A stretch of 64,000 bases of DNA from Aquibacillus sediminis (GTDB taxonomy: Bacteria > Bacillota > Bacilli > Bacillales > Amphibacillaceae): NCBI RefSeq assembly GCF_005870085.1, contig NZ_SZNM01000017.1, positions 1 through 64,000 of the forward strand, read 5' to 3'. Of the stretch, positions 29,307-37,581 are shown piece by piece; position 1 is the first letter of the stretch, and each line of letters starts with the position of its first letter. The notes beneath the pieces were generated by a model, which worked only from the letters and a program-made list of their open reading frames with translations, was not told where the DNA came from and ran no database searches. The translations under genes were made by a program, and so were the position numbers.

Positions 29307-30188
29307 TTAGACTTTCACTCTAGCTCCCAATAAATCTCTCAACATCTCTTCCACTTCTTCCCCAATCTCCTCATTCTGCAAAGCAAACTCAACAGTCGTC
29401 CGCACAAACCCAAGCTTCTCCCCTACATCATAACGTCTGCCCTCAAAGTCATAAGCAAACACGCCTTGGTCAACATTTAACTTTTGAATCGCATCGGTTA
29501 ACTGAATTTCGCCACCGGCACCAATTTGTTTTTGCTCTAAGAAGTCAAAAATTCTCGGGGATAGCACATAACGTCCCATGATCGCTAAGTTCGATGGCGC
29601 AGTGCCTTTGGCTGGTTTTTCGACAAAATGGTCGACCTTGTAACGACGGCCTTCTTGTCCATTCGGATCAACAATCCCGTAACGATGCGTCTCATCATCA
29701 GAAACTTGCTGCACCCCGATCACCGAACCACCTGTTTCTTCATATTGATTGATTAGTTGTTTCAAACATGGCTCGTCCGATTGCACAATGTCATCACCCA
29801 ACAGTACTGCAAATGGCTCATCGCCAATAAACTTCCGTGCACACCATACTGCATGCCCCAGTCCCATTGGCTCTTTTTGACGGATGTAGTGGATATCGAC
29901 TTTGGCTGGTTGTTTCGCTTTTTCTAGCAAATCAAATTTTTCTTTTTTTACTAGATTGCCTTCTAGTTCAAAGTTGTTATCAAAGTGGTCCTCAATCGAA
30001 CGCTTGCCTTTGCCTGTCACAATGATAATGTCTTCAATTCCTGAAGCAATCGCTTCTTCGACAATGTATTGGATCGTCGGCTTGTCCACAATCGGCAGCA
30101 TTTCCTTAGGCATTGCTTTCGTTGCTGGTAAAAACCTTGTGCCAAGTCCTGCTGCTGGAATGATTGCTTTTCTGACCTTTTTCATCAT
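29307..30188 (-). CDS. galU: UTP-glucose-1-phosphate uridylyltransferase GalU
   Basis: Makes UDP-glucose for the polysaccharide. The signature [45 protein letters not shown] and [20 protein letters not shown] are intact, and the 293-aa length is normal. I start at the ATG at 30188 (GGAGG 5 bp upstream; a second ATG follows at once) and not at the longer open frame to 30293, which has no family resemblance. A copy outside the locus probably exists, as is usual in Bacillaceae. Confidence 0.95.
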   Translation of the reverse strand: MMKKVRKAIIPAAGLGTRFLPATKAMPKEMLPIVDKPTIQYIVEEAIASGIEDIIIVTGKGKRSIEDHFDNNFELEGNLVKKEKFDLLEKAKQPAKVDIHYIRQKEPMGLGHAVWCARKFIGDEPFAVLLGDDIVQSDEPCLKQLINQYEETGGSVIGVQQVSDDETHRYGIVDPNGQEGRRYKVDHFVEKPAKGTAPSNLAIMGRYVLSPRIFDFLEQKQIGAGGEIQLTDAIQKLNVDQGVFAYDFEGRRYDVGEKLGFVRTTVEFALQNEEIGEEVEEMLRDLLGARVKV

Positions 30189-30443
30189 GTGTTCCTCCAG
30201 TATATAATAGTAAGTATGCTTTATCAGTAATTCATTTGATTCATTATGTCGCATTTTAGAGAAAGTTGTTATATGACCGCAGTCCGAATACACTTCTCCT
30301 TTTCCAGTTGAGGGTCATAATTCATCATTAACCACCTGCACCGGATTGGTTGTATATTCGGATTGCGAAACTAAAAGTCTATCATAGTTGAACTTCATTT
30401 TCATAAAAAAGGTTTATATTCCTAGTTAGATGGGTATACTCTA

Positions 30444-31211
30444 TTATATAATTCCCAAAAACTTCTTCTTTTTAATAGGTTGTGGTACATCCCCAATAAC
30501 AGTAGCCCCGTCAATAAGATATTGGGCATTTTCGATAAATTCATTTGCTTTCACCATACCAAAGACGCTCTTTATCTCCTCAGAGGCTTCCAGCATGCAA
30601 AAACCACGTGTTGTTGTGTTATGTGCGTCTGATGCAACAAAGTGCGTCAAATTTGCTTCGACTAATTGATGGGTGAACTTATGAATCTTTTTTCCGAATT
30701 TACCAATAACACTTGCTGCCGTTACTTGCGTTAATGTACCATTTTTAACAAACTCATATAATATATTTGGGTGTTCCATAATCTCTTTGTTTCGTTCTGG
30801 ATGTACGATAACCGGCTTGACGCCATACATTTGCAAATCAAATAGAAGTTGTTTCGTATAGCGCGGGACATGGTTAGAGGGTAATTCTACAAACAAATAC
30901 CCACTTGTCACATTTAAAGGTAGGACATCACCACGCTCCAAGTCATCGATCATCTCACCATTTATCCGCGTTTCTTGTCCTGGTAGAATGGTAACAGCGA
31001 TCTCTTGTTCTAGTAGTCTTTCATTAAGGATCCGTACATTTTCCATAATATCCAATGTAACATTCTCGTACGCCCCATTTAAGTGGTGTGGTGTCGCAAT
31101 AATGGTATCAATTCCTTGAATCGACGCTTCCTTCGCCATAGCGATACTATCTTCTATTGTTTTTGCCCCATCATCAACTTGCGGCAAAATATGACAATGA
31201 ATATCAATCAT
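30444..31211 (-). CDS. ywqE: Tyrosine-protein phosphatase YwqE/CpsB (intact copy)
   Basis: A PHP-domain, metal-dependent phosphatase that dephosphorylates the BY-kinase and so controls polysaccharide production. All ligands expected from CpsB/YwqE are present: HCH (5-7), DDG (13-15), TPHH, GQE (E80), VELP (E109), HPER (H137, R140) and SDAH. The ATG at 31211 is chosen over an in-frame GTG three codons earlier that touches the AAGGG site. It is the downstream partner of the YwqC-YwqD pair, about 200 bp away. Confidence 0.92.
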   Translation of the reverse strand: MIDIHCHILPQVDDGAKTIEDSIAMAKEASIQGIDTIIATPHHLNGAYENVTLDIMENVRILNERLLEQEIAVTILPGQETRINGEMIDDLERGDVLPLNVTSGYLFVELPSNHVPRYTKQLLFDLQMYGVKPVIVHPERNKEIMEHPNILYEFVKNGTLTQVTAASVIGKFGKKIHKFTHQLVEANLTHFVASDAHNTTTRGFCMLEASEEIKSVFGMVKANEFIENAQYLIDGATVIGDVPQPIKKKKFLGII

Positions 31212-31415
31212 CTGCTTCACACCCTTGTTGTTTTATAGGACTTTTTCACCAATATCAACAGTATAACAGGATTATTACACAAAAAAAATAACTCTATTAC
31301 AAAATGAATTACTAATTTTGTCGAATCCTAAATATTTTACCAGATTATTAGCCGTATGTGTTAACTCCATGTCTAATCAACCCGATTTGTAGACTATCCA
31401 AGCTATAAACCTCTA

Positions 31416-32114
31416 TTACGTTCCATAATAGTAATAGTAGTTTGATTTCTTTTGTTCACGGTCATTTAAGACAACGCCAAGCATTTTCGCTTTGGCCGGT
31501 TCCAATGATTGTTGCGCTTTTTTTGCTGCTTCATATTCTGTTTTTTTACTTCTGACAACCATCAATACCCCATCACAAATGTTGGCGAGAATTTGTGCAT
31601 CGGTTACCGCAAGAACCGGTGGCGTGTCAAAAATAACAAGGTCATAGTTAGCCATCGCCTCTTTCAACATCTTCCCCATCGCTTTAGACCCCAATAACTC
31701 GGATGGGTTCGGTGGTATAGGGCCACACGAAAGAATGTCTAGATTGTCGACACCACTATTAACAACGGTTTCTGCTAAAGCCGTTTCCCCAACTAACACA
31801 CTACTCAACCCTTGGCGGTTATCTAGTCGAAACGTGTAATGCATAGTCGGCTTCCGCATATCGGCATCAATTAATAACACTTTCTTTCCTTGCTGCGCAA
31901 ACACAATCGCTAAATTAGATACGACCGAAGATTTCCCTTCAGCGGGGCCAGAGGAAGTAATGAGCATCGATCGCAATTCGGTATCAACTGAAGAAAATTG
32001 AAGATTGGTCCGAATCGTTCGATACTGTTCCGATATTGGGGAACGAGGGTTTGTTTTTGTAATCAAATGCCTGGTTGTATTTACATTAGACTGTTTTTTT
32101 CGTCGTCGGAACAT
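31416..32114 (-). CDS. ywqD: BY-kinase YwqD/CapB
   Basis: A bacterial tyrosine kinase of 232 aa with Walker A GPAEGKSS (56-63), Walker A' VLLIDADMRKP (80s), Walker B LVIFDTPPV and a C-terminal tyrosine cluster (five Tyr in a row just before the end), the autophosphorylation site. In Firmicutes it needs the cytosolic tail of YwqC/CapA, the gene immediately upstream; the two genes overlap by 29 bp. It regulates chain length and export, and UDP-sugar dehydrogenases like the one in this locus are known substrates of such kinases. Confidence 0.94.
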   Translation of the reverse strand: MFRRRKKQSNVNTTRHLITKTNPRSPISEQYRTIRTNLQFSSVDTELRSMLITSSGPAEGKSSVVSNLAIVFAQQGKKVLLIDADMRKPTMHYTFRLDNRQGLSSVLVGETALAETVVNSGVDNLDILSCGPIPPNPSELLGSKAMGKMLKEAMANYDLVIFDTPPVLAVTDAQILANICDGVLMVVRSKKTEYEAAKKAQQSLEPAKAKMLGVVLNDREQKKSNYYYYYGT

Positions 32115-32856
32115 CAAACTTTTCTCCCTTCCTTCTACTCCGCTTCACTCTAGCATCTAACGGACTTGCCACATCCGATTCTTTAACATGGGAAACCACA
32201 CCAAGAACAGGCAATGCTAATTGGTTTTCCACATCTGTCTCAGACTTAATCGTGTTATCAAGATACTCCAATAGAAATGCTAAGCCAACACCAACCATCG
32301 CACCTAACACAAGCGCAATCATCGTATTTAATAATAGATTCGGACTGACTGGTGTAGGGTTTTCACCAACTTCAGCCTCGGCCAAAATATTTACATTATC
32401 GACATTCATCAAGGTTGGAACTTCCGTTTGGAAAACCTTCACGATCGTGTTCGCAATCGTGGCTGCTTGATTTGGATCCGTATCTGTTACCTTTACCGTC
32501 ACCACTTGCGAGTCTTGGGCATTCGAAACATTAACTTTACTCGCCAATTGACTCCCTGAAATGGATAGACCAAGTTCTTCATTAACCTCATCTAAAATTC
32601 TAGGACTTTTTATAATTTCGTTATACGTATTGATTAGGCGAAGACTGGTATTTATATCACTCGAATTAAACTCCGAGTTTGATTCTGTATTATTTTTCAC
32701 TAGGAACTGTGAACTGGATTCATAGGTCGGAGTCATTACATAAAAAGTCACACCTGCACTGATTGCAGCTGCACCAACCATTAGCACCAAAATAAGTAAG
32801 AACCGTTTCTTAAGTACTTCTGCTATATCTTTTAGTGAAATTGTTTCTTCTTCCAT
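32086..32856 (-). CDS. ywqC: Chain-length regulator/BY-kinase activator YwqC (Wzz/CapA)
   Basis: A Wzz-domain membrane protein of 256 aa with transmembrane helices near 17-38 and 170-192 flanking an extracytoplasmic coiled domain. The proline-rich motif before the second helix (GENPTPVSPNLLLNTMIALV) is characteristic. The short cytosolic C-terminal tail should activate YwqD. A strong extended -10 promoter lies 49 bp upstream, so this gene probably begins the main operon. Confidence 0.92.
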   Translation of the reverse strand: MEEETISLKDIAEVLKKRFLLILVLMVGAAAISAGVTFYVMTPTYESSSQFLVKNNTESNSEFNSSDINTSLRLINTYNEIIKSPRILDEVNEELGLSISGSQLASKVNVSNAQDSQVVTVKVTDTDPNQAATIANTIVKVFQTEVPTLMNVDNVNILAEAEVGENPTPVSPNLLLNTMIALVLGAMVGVGLAFLLEYLDNTIKSETDVENQLALPVLGVVSHVKESDVASPLDARVKRSRRKGEKFDVPTTKKTV

Positions 32857-32904
32857 GATTTACCCCCGATAAATTAACAATATGACAAAACTATTACAAA
32901 CAAA

Positions 32905-32931
32905 ATTATATCACAATCAGCGCATCTCCAA
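32905..32931 (-). promoter_or_regulatory. SigA-type extended -10 promoter for the polysaccharide operon
   Basis: On the minus strand TGATATAAT (plus positions 905-913 of the 32-kb block) is a perfect TGnTATAAT extended -10, with TTGGAG 15 bp further upstream as a weak -35. It points at ywqC. Confidence 0.6.
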
Positions 32932-32966
32932 CACTAGAAAAGCGAATTGGTAGGTATATTACACTA

Positions 32967-33734
32967 TTACCAAAGTATGCCAAAAGCTTTTTTCGTTCTT
33001 ACCTTCTTAGGCTCATCACCTATGATCAAAGCCCCATCCACTAATGCTTGTGCGTGTTCCCTGTAATGCTGAAGCACATGTTTCCCATGCGCTCGTTCAA
33101 TTTCTTCCTCCGCCTGCTCGAGGTAATAACCGGATTTCGAAGAGGTATAGGAGTCGGAAGCGATAAAATGAATAAGATTCGCCTCAATTAATTGATGGGC
33201 TACCTTTTTTATCTTCTTCCCTTTCTTCGCTTTCTTCCCAACCACACTAGGGGCTGCCAGTTGTGCCAACGCCCCGTGTTTAACAAACTCATATAAAACA
33301 TTCGGATTATCGATAATTACTTGGTTCTGCTCTGGATGAGCAATGATAGGTTTGTATCCTTTGATTTGCAAATCAAAAAGTAATTGATTGGTGTAAGAGG
33401 GAACATGTGAATGCGGCAACTCAAGTAGTACATAACCATTTTCTTCATTCAATAGAAGGACATCCCCTTGATCGATCTGTTCAACGATATCCCCAGTTAA
33501 CTCAATCAGTTGACCAGCTAGCAAAGTGATTGGTAGCTTCTTTTGTTGTAGAGCTTGTTGCAATGTATGTACTTGTTCCACTACCTCAATCCGTGAATAC
33601 TCTGCTCGAACGTTATTATGATGCGGCGCTACAACAATCGTATCCACGCCTTGCTCACAAGCCTGGCTCGCCATTTCTACTCTCTCTTGTAAATCTTTAG
33701 ACCCATCCAATAGATGGCAATGCATATCAATCAT
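32967..33734 (-). CDS. Degenerate YwqE/CpsB paralogue (probable pseudo-phosphatase)
   Basis: A 255-aa PHP-domain protein clearly related to the intact YwqE of this locus, sharing IDMHCH, APHH, LLFDLQIKGYKPIIAHPE and PNVLYEFVKHG. Several metal or substrate residues differ: the GQE Glu is Leu76, HPER is HPEQ (Gln136), SDAH is SDSY (Tyr196), and the DDG loop is shortened. HCH, the VLLELP Glu and His133 remain. Catalysis is therefore doubtful; it may act as a binding or regulatory partner of YwqD/YwqE. GGGGAAT lies 5 bp before the ATG at 33734. It lies upstream of the main ywqC promoter. Confidence 0.85.
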   Translation of the reverse strand: MIDMHCHLLDGSKDLQERVEMASQACEQGVDTIVVAPHHNNVRAEYSRIEVVEQVHTLQQALQQKKLPITLLAGQLIELTGDIVEQIDQGDVLLLNEENGYVLLELPHSHVPSYTNQLLFDLQIKGYKPIIAHPEQNQVIIDNPNVLYEFVKHGALAQLAAPSVVGKKAKKGKKIKKVAHQLIEANLIHFIASDSYTSSKSGYYLEQAEEEIERAHGKHVLQHYREHAQALVDGALIIGDEPKKVRTKKAFGILW

Positions 33735-34035
33735 AAATTCCCCACCCCGTCCAATAGTCATAGTTATTGTAACAATTTTGTGACATTATAGGAATGGGAA
33801 GTTTTGTCGAACGACGTCGCCACATGCTGAAAACCCTTGCCAACAAAGGCTTTAGAGTTGATTTTTGTTTGTGGGATTTTTTACCTATCGACATAAGATG
33901 ACACTAGTTGAGTAACTTCTTAAATTGGGTGGAATTGGAAAAAAGTCACAGACCATTATTCAAAGTCTAATTCTATTAAACAACTAGTTGACCGTCATCT
34001 ACTGATGAAGTCGAGTATACGGAATAAACAATATA
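33735..34035. other. Intergenic region upstream of the polysaccharide locus
   Basis: About 300 bp with no gene. On the minus strand a perfect TATAAT (33785-33790) has only a poor -35 (GTTCGA, 16 bp spacing), a possible promoter for the YwqE paralogue. No other clear signal is seen. Confidence 0.35.
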
Positions 34036-34077
34036 AAAAAAGGAGTAAACCCGAATAAACTGGCTTACTCCTTTTTT
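34036..34077. terminator. Bidirectional terminator
   Basis: AAAAAAGGAGTAA and TTACTCCTTTTTT form a stem with A- and T-runs on both sides, 8 bp past the stop of the SLH gene. It should end that leftward transcript and insulate the polysaccharide locus. Confidence 0.8.
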
Positions 34078-34084
34078 GTTCGTA

Positions 34085-36439
34085 TTAGTTCATGAACTCG
34101 ATGAACGATAGGAAATTGTTTAACATTTCCGCAGCTTCAGCACGAGTTGTACCAGCTGTTGCATCGAAGTAACGATCCCCATTGTCAAACTCTTTACCAT
34201 TAAAGATATCTGCTTGAACGGTTAACTGAATTGCATCTGTTGACCAGCCAGCAATAACCTTGCTATCGGTAAATTGATCGATTGACTGTGCATCGTCTAA
34301 CTTTTCCGCATTATAACTAGCGAATGCCATCGCTCTAGCTACCATCGCTGCAGCTTCATGGCGTTTTACTGTACTATGTGGATCAAAGGTACCGTTAGGC
34401 TTTCCTTCAACGATTCCTGCATCAACTGCTGCTACTAGTTCATTGACAAACCAAGCATCAGCGTCAACATCAGAAAACCTGTCATCATATTCAGCATTTG
34501 TAGTTGTTAACCCTAAACTTCTTGTAAGAAGAGCCACAAATTCAGAACGTTTGATGTCAGCGTTCGGTTCATAGGTACCATCTAATGTACCTTGAACAAC
34601 TAGCTTGTTTGCTAGGCGAGTAATCACGTCACTTGCCCAGTAGTTGTCACTTACATCAGTGAACGACTTGTTATTTTCCACAACGGTGTATTTACTGTTT
34701 GTTACACTACGGAATACTGCTTCTCCATTTGCAAATACAGTTGGAACAGCTGTTAATGTACCTTCTTCATTAATACGAACTGCTGTTAAGTTGTTCGTAT
34801 CTTGCTCTTCACCATCTGCTGATGCGTTTAAAGGAATCGAACGGGATACGTAACTTGAGAAGTTATTCACTTCTTCTTGGCTATCACCGCTTGATGCCAT
34901 AACCTTAAACTCAACAACAGCTGAAGCAGCTGCTGCACCATTGTTTACAACTGCATTGTTCGTATCTTCTGATTGTGTAATTTCAATGCTTACACTCACA
35001 TCTTCAGAGCTTGATGCTCCAAGCGATGTAGCAAGGGCTTCTACATTGATTTCTTTCGCACCTAAGCTGTAAGAACCAGCTTTAGATTTTACCGTTACTC
35101 TCGCATTTTCATTCTTACCTTTTAATGCATTAAATGCTTCAGCAGGTAAGCTTACAGAAGCAGATTCACTATCTGCCACTTCAGGAACTTCGATTGTTAC
35201 TTCATCTACTTCGTCATTGCTGTTTACAATGTTATCGATTTTTTCTTTAGTTACGTTAACTTTTGTTTGTTTTTTACCATCGGCAGTAGTTGATTCTTCA
35301 ACATCTTCATCGCCTATGTCAACTGAAGATTGAGAATCCTCACTGCCGTCACCAGGTGTGCTTGGAGAACCGCCAGAACCTGAACCACTTCCTGGAGAAC
35401 TGCTAGATGTATCATTCACATTTAACGTCAATGTCACTAAATTTAGCGTATCTTCTCCAATTGTAATACTTCCTACAATATCAGCTGACGTATCAGCACT
35501 AACACTTTTCGCATTAATAACTAAAGTATCTGCGTCCGTATTTTCTTCAACTGTAGCAATATTACTATCTTCTGATTCCCAATCAAGGATCGTTGTGATC
35601 GTTCCATTATAGGTTCCGATATTTGCTACCTTTACATAAATTTCTTTGCTATCTCCTTCATCAATAGAAGGCAAGTCAGAAATTACTTCCTCCGTATCTT
35701 CGTCAATTACTTCTACGAATTCACGAGCAGCAGCATTGATAAATACCGCGCGTACATCAGATATATCCAACCCATCATAGATTTCTTCTTGACTAAATGA
35801 CTCGTTTAAGCCTAGAAGATCTTCAACAGATAAATGAACATCACTTAGTCTATTTTGGAATGTATCGTAATCTCCAGTTTCAAATGTTTCATTTATTGCA
35901 TTTGTCATAATTTCATCAATAGTTGTATCTGTTAAACCATCTGTTAGCATTGCAGGAATAATTTGTCCAGTTAAGGCTTCTTCTTGGACAGCTTCCATAA
36001 ATTCAACTAATTCCTGTAATGTAAAATCATTACCAAAGACTGCTTTAAATGTATCACCGTGGGTGTCTCGAAAGTCAGCTAGATTGGATTCGAATGTTTC
36101 ATCGATGCCATAGAACACACTAATAAATGCGCCAATAAACTCCATAGCCTCGTTGCCATCGATCCCTTTTTCCTCTTTCACATGATTAACAAATTCGGAC
36201 AAACCTAGGTTATCTCTCCACCATTGGGCTTCCTGGTCTTCCAAAAATGTTCTAGCTTCACGTAGAATTTCCTGTTCGGACGGATCAAGATTATCATAAT
36301 AACCTTGAATTTTTTCTACATATGTCCCGATCCAGTCTTCATCTGCAGCTTCCACTTGCTGTGGAAATACTGGTGCAAATGAATAAGTGCTAACTAGAAT
36401 TGCAGATAAAAAGATTGCTAGGTACTTCTTAAAATTCAA
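34085..36439 (-). CDS. Secreted protein with three C-terminal SLH domains
   Basis: A 784-aa exported surface protein. The signal peptide (FKKYLAIFLSAILVSTYSFA with cleavage near VEAA) is followed by a helical acidic region (40-235), an Ig-like segment, a Gly/Ser/Pro linker (SSSSPGSGSGSGGSPSTPGD), a beta-rich module common in SLH proteins, and three SLH repeats starting FTDVSDNYWASDVI, FSDVDADAWFVNEL and FTDSKVIAGWSTDAI. SLH domains bind pyruvylated wall polymer. I choose the TTG at 36439 because GGAGGTG lies 6 bp upstream; the ATG at 36454 overlaps the ribosome site. The N-terminal function is unknown. Confidence 0.9.
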   Translation of the reverse strand: MNFKKYLAIFLSAILVSTYSFAPVFPQQVEAADEDWIGTYVEKIQGYYDNLDPSEQEILREARTFLEDQEAQWWRDNLGLSEFVNHVKEEKGIDGNEAMEFIGAFISVFYGIDETFESNLADFRDTHGDTFKAVFGNDFTLQELVEFMEAVQEEALTGQIIPAMLTDGLTDTTIDEIMTNAINETFETGDYDTFQNRLSDVHLSVEDLLGLNESFSQEEIYDGLDISDVRAVFINAAAREFVEVIDEDTEEVISDLPSIDEGDSKEIYVKVANIGTYNGTITTILDWESEDSNIATVEENTDADTLVINAKSVSADTSADIVGSITIGEDTLNLVTLTLNVNDTSSSSPGSGSGSGGSPSTPGDGSEDSQSSVDIGDEDVEESTTADGKKQTKVNVTKEKIDNIVNSNDEVDEVTIEVPEVADSESASVSLPAEAFNALKGKNENARVTVKSKAGSYSLGAKEINVEALATSLGASSSEDVSVSIEITQSEDTNNAVVNNGAAAASAVVEFKVMASSGDSQEEVNNFSSYVSRSIPLNASADGEEQDTNNLTAVRINEEGTLTAVPTVFANGEAVFRSVTNSKYTVVENNKSFTDVSDNYWASDVITRLANKLVVQGTLDGTYEPNADIKRSEFVALLTRSLGLTTTNAEYDDRFSDVDADAWFVNELVAAVDAGIVEGKPNGTFDPHSTVKRHEAAAMVARAMAFASYNAEKLDDAQSIDQFTDSKVIAGWSTDAIQLTVQADIFNGKEFDNGDRYFDATAGTTRAEAAEMLNNFLSFIEFMN

Positions 36440-36754
36440 CCAATACACCTCCATTTATATTTGTTCCTAGAAATATGATAGAGTTGTAAGCATAAAATTT
36501 TATTCGATACTCAAAGGCTTATGTAGAACTTTCCCCTCATAAAAACTGCATAGAAATAAAATAGAGCTTCAACTCCCATTCGCTAGGACTATTGTATGAC
36601 TACATAAGTATAACAGAACTTCCCCATTTATTAAACTGTTACTTTATGGAAGTAGATGTTACTTTTACCATCTGAAACCAATTCACATATCTTGTTTCCT
36701 AGAACCTCAACATGTGCTACTATAAGTTTATACTACTATTGGAGGAAAACACAC
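36440..36754. promoter_or_regulatory. Divergent intergenic region with a leftward promoter candidate
   Basis: The 315-bp space separates two divergently transcribed surface-protein genes. On the minus strand TGTTATACT (36607-36615) is an extended -10 that would give a leader of about 160 nt for the SLH gene. I see no convincing rightward promoter. Confidence 0.35.
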
Positions 36755-37516
36755 ATGTCAAAGACATTAAAATATAGCTTACTAGGGATTGTGATTATAG
36801 TCATAGCCGCTGGGGGTTGGATCTATTACTTATTCAATATTAAAACCTATGACACAGAAGATGCAAAGGTTAGTGAAGTGACCGATAAAGAATATGTCGT
36901 TGATCTCCCTGTATTAAATATTCCATCAGATCTAGAACCCGTAACAACTGAAGAGGAAAGCGATGCGACTGAGTCCTCTACTGAGGTAGACAGTGATGAG
37001 AGCAACGATGGTAAAGAGGAACAAAACAGTACATCTAATCAGACTGATTCTAGTAACAATAGTTCGAACGAAGATCCGGCCAATAACAATAGCGAACCGA
37101 ACAAAAGTACTAATGATTCTAATTCAGACTCTAGTTCAGAACAAGAAAGCGAATCAAATGTGTTAACTGCAACAGAAATTAATAGACAATATAAACCAGC
37201 ATTCGAAAGCTTAGAATCACAAGCAACAGACCGTTTAAATAACTTACTAACTAATGCTTATGATGAATATCGTGAGAAAAAAGAAAACGACGAGAAGATA
37301 TCTTATTCCTATTTTTATCAAAAGTATAAGTCTGGGGCAGATCGATTAGAGGAAAATACAGATCAGGCCTTCGAACAGCTCTACAAAGCTTTACAGAAAG
37401 ATTTAAAAGAAAACGGACATAGCGAAGATGAGGCATCTGAATTCAAAGAAGAATATGAAGCAGCCAAAGAATCGCGAAAAGACGCAATACTAGATAAAGT
37501 GCGCGAGATCTTATAA
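36755..37516 (+). CDS. Signal-anchored acidic protein of unknown function
   Basis: A 253-aa protein with an N-terminal membrane helix (YSLLGIVIIVIAAGGWIYYL) that may be an uncleaved anchor, a long Ser/Asn/Asp/Glu-rich low-complexity spacer (about 50-135), and a charged helical C-terminal domain (ATEINRQYKPAFESLESQAT onward, rich in Lys/Glu, probably coiled coil). The ATG at 36755 has GGAGG 9 bp upstream; the longer open frame upstream lacks support. I recognise no family. Its layout (anchor, spacer, helical head) suggests a cell-surface sensor or binding protein. Confidence 0.75.
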   Translation: MSKTLKYSLLGIVIIVIAAGGWIYYLFNIKTYDTEDAKVSEVTDKEYVVDLPVLNIPSDLEPVTTEEESDATESSTEVDSDESNDGKEEQNSTSNQTDSSNNSSNEDPANNNSEPNKSTNDSNSDSSSEQESESNVLTATEINRQYKPAFESLESQATDRLNNLLTNAYDEYREKKENDEKISYSYFYQKYKSGADRLEENTDQAFEQLYKALQKDLKENGHSEDEASEFKEEYEAAKESRKDAILDKVREIL

Positions 37517-37540
37517 GGTGGCTGGTAGACTATAAAGGCA

Positions 37541-37575
37541 AAGAGAGTTGCACCCTAACGCAACTCTCTTTTTTT
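37541..37575. terminator. Bidirectional terminator between converging genes
   Basis: AAGAGAGTTGC (37541-37551) pairs with GCAACTCTCTT (37560-37570) and runs into seven T residues. It serves the acidic protein gene on the plus strand and, through the A-rich left flank, possibly the converging SLH gene. Confidence 0.85.
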
Positions 37576-37581
37576 AGTTAC

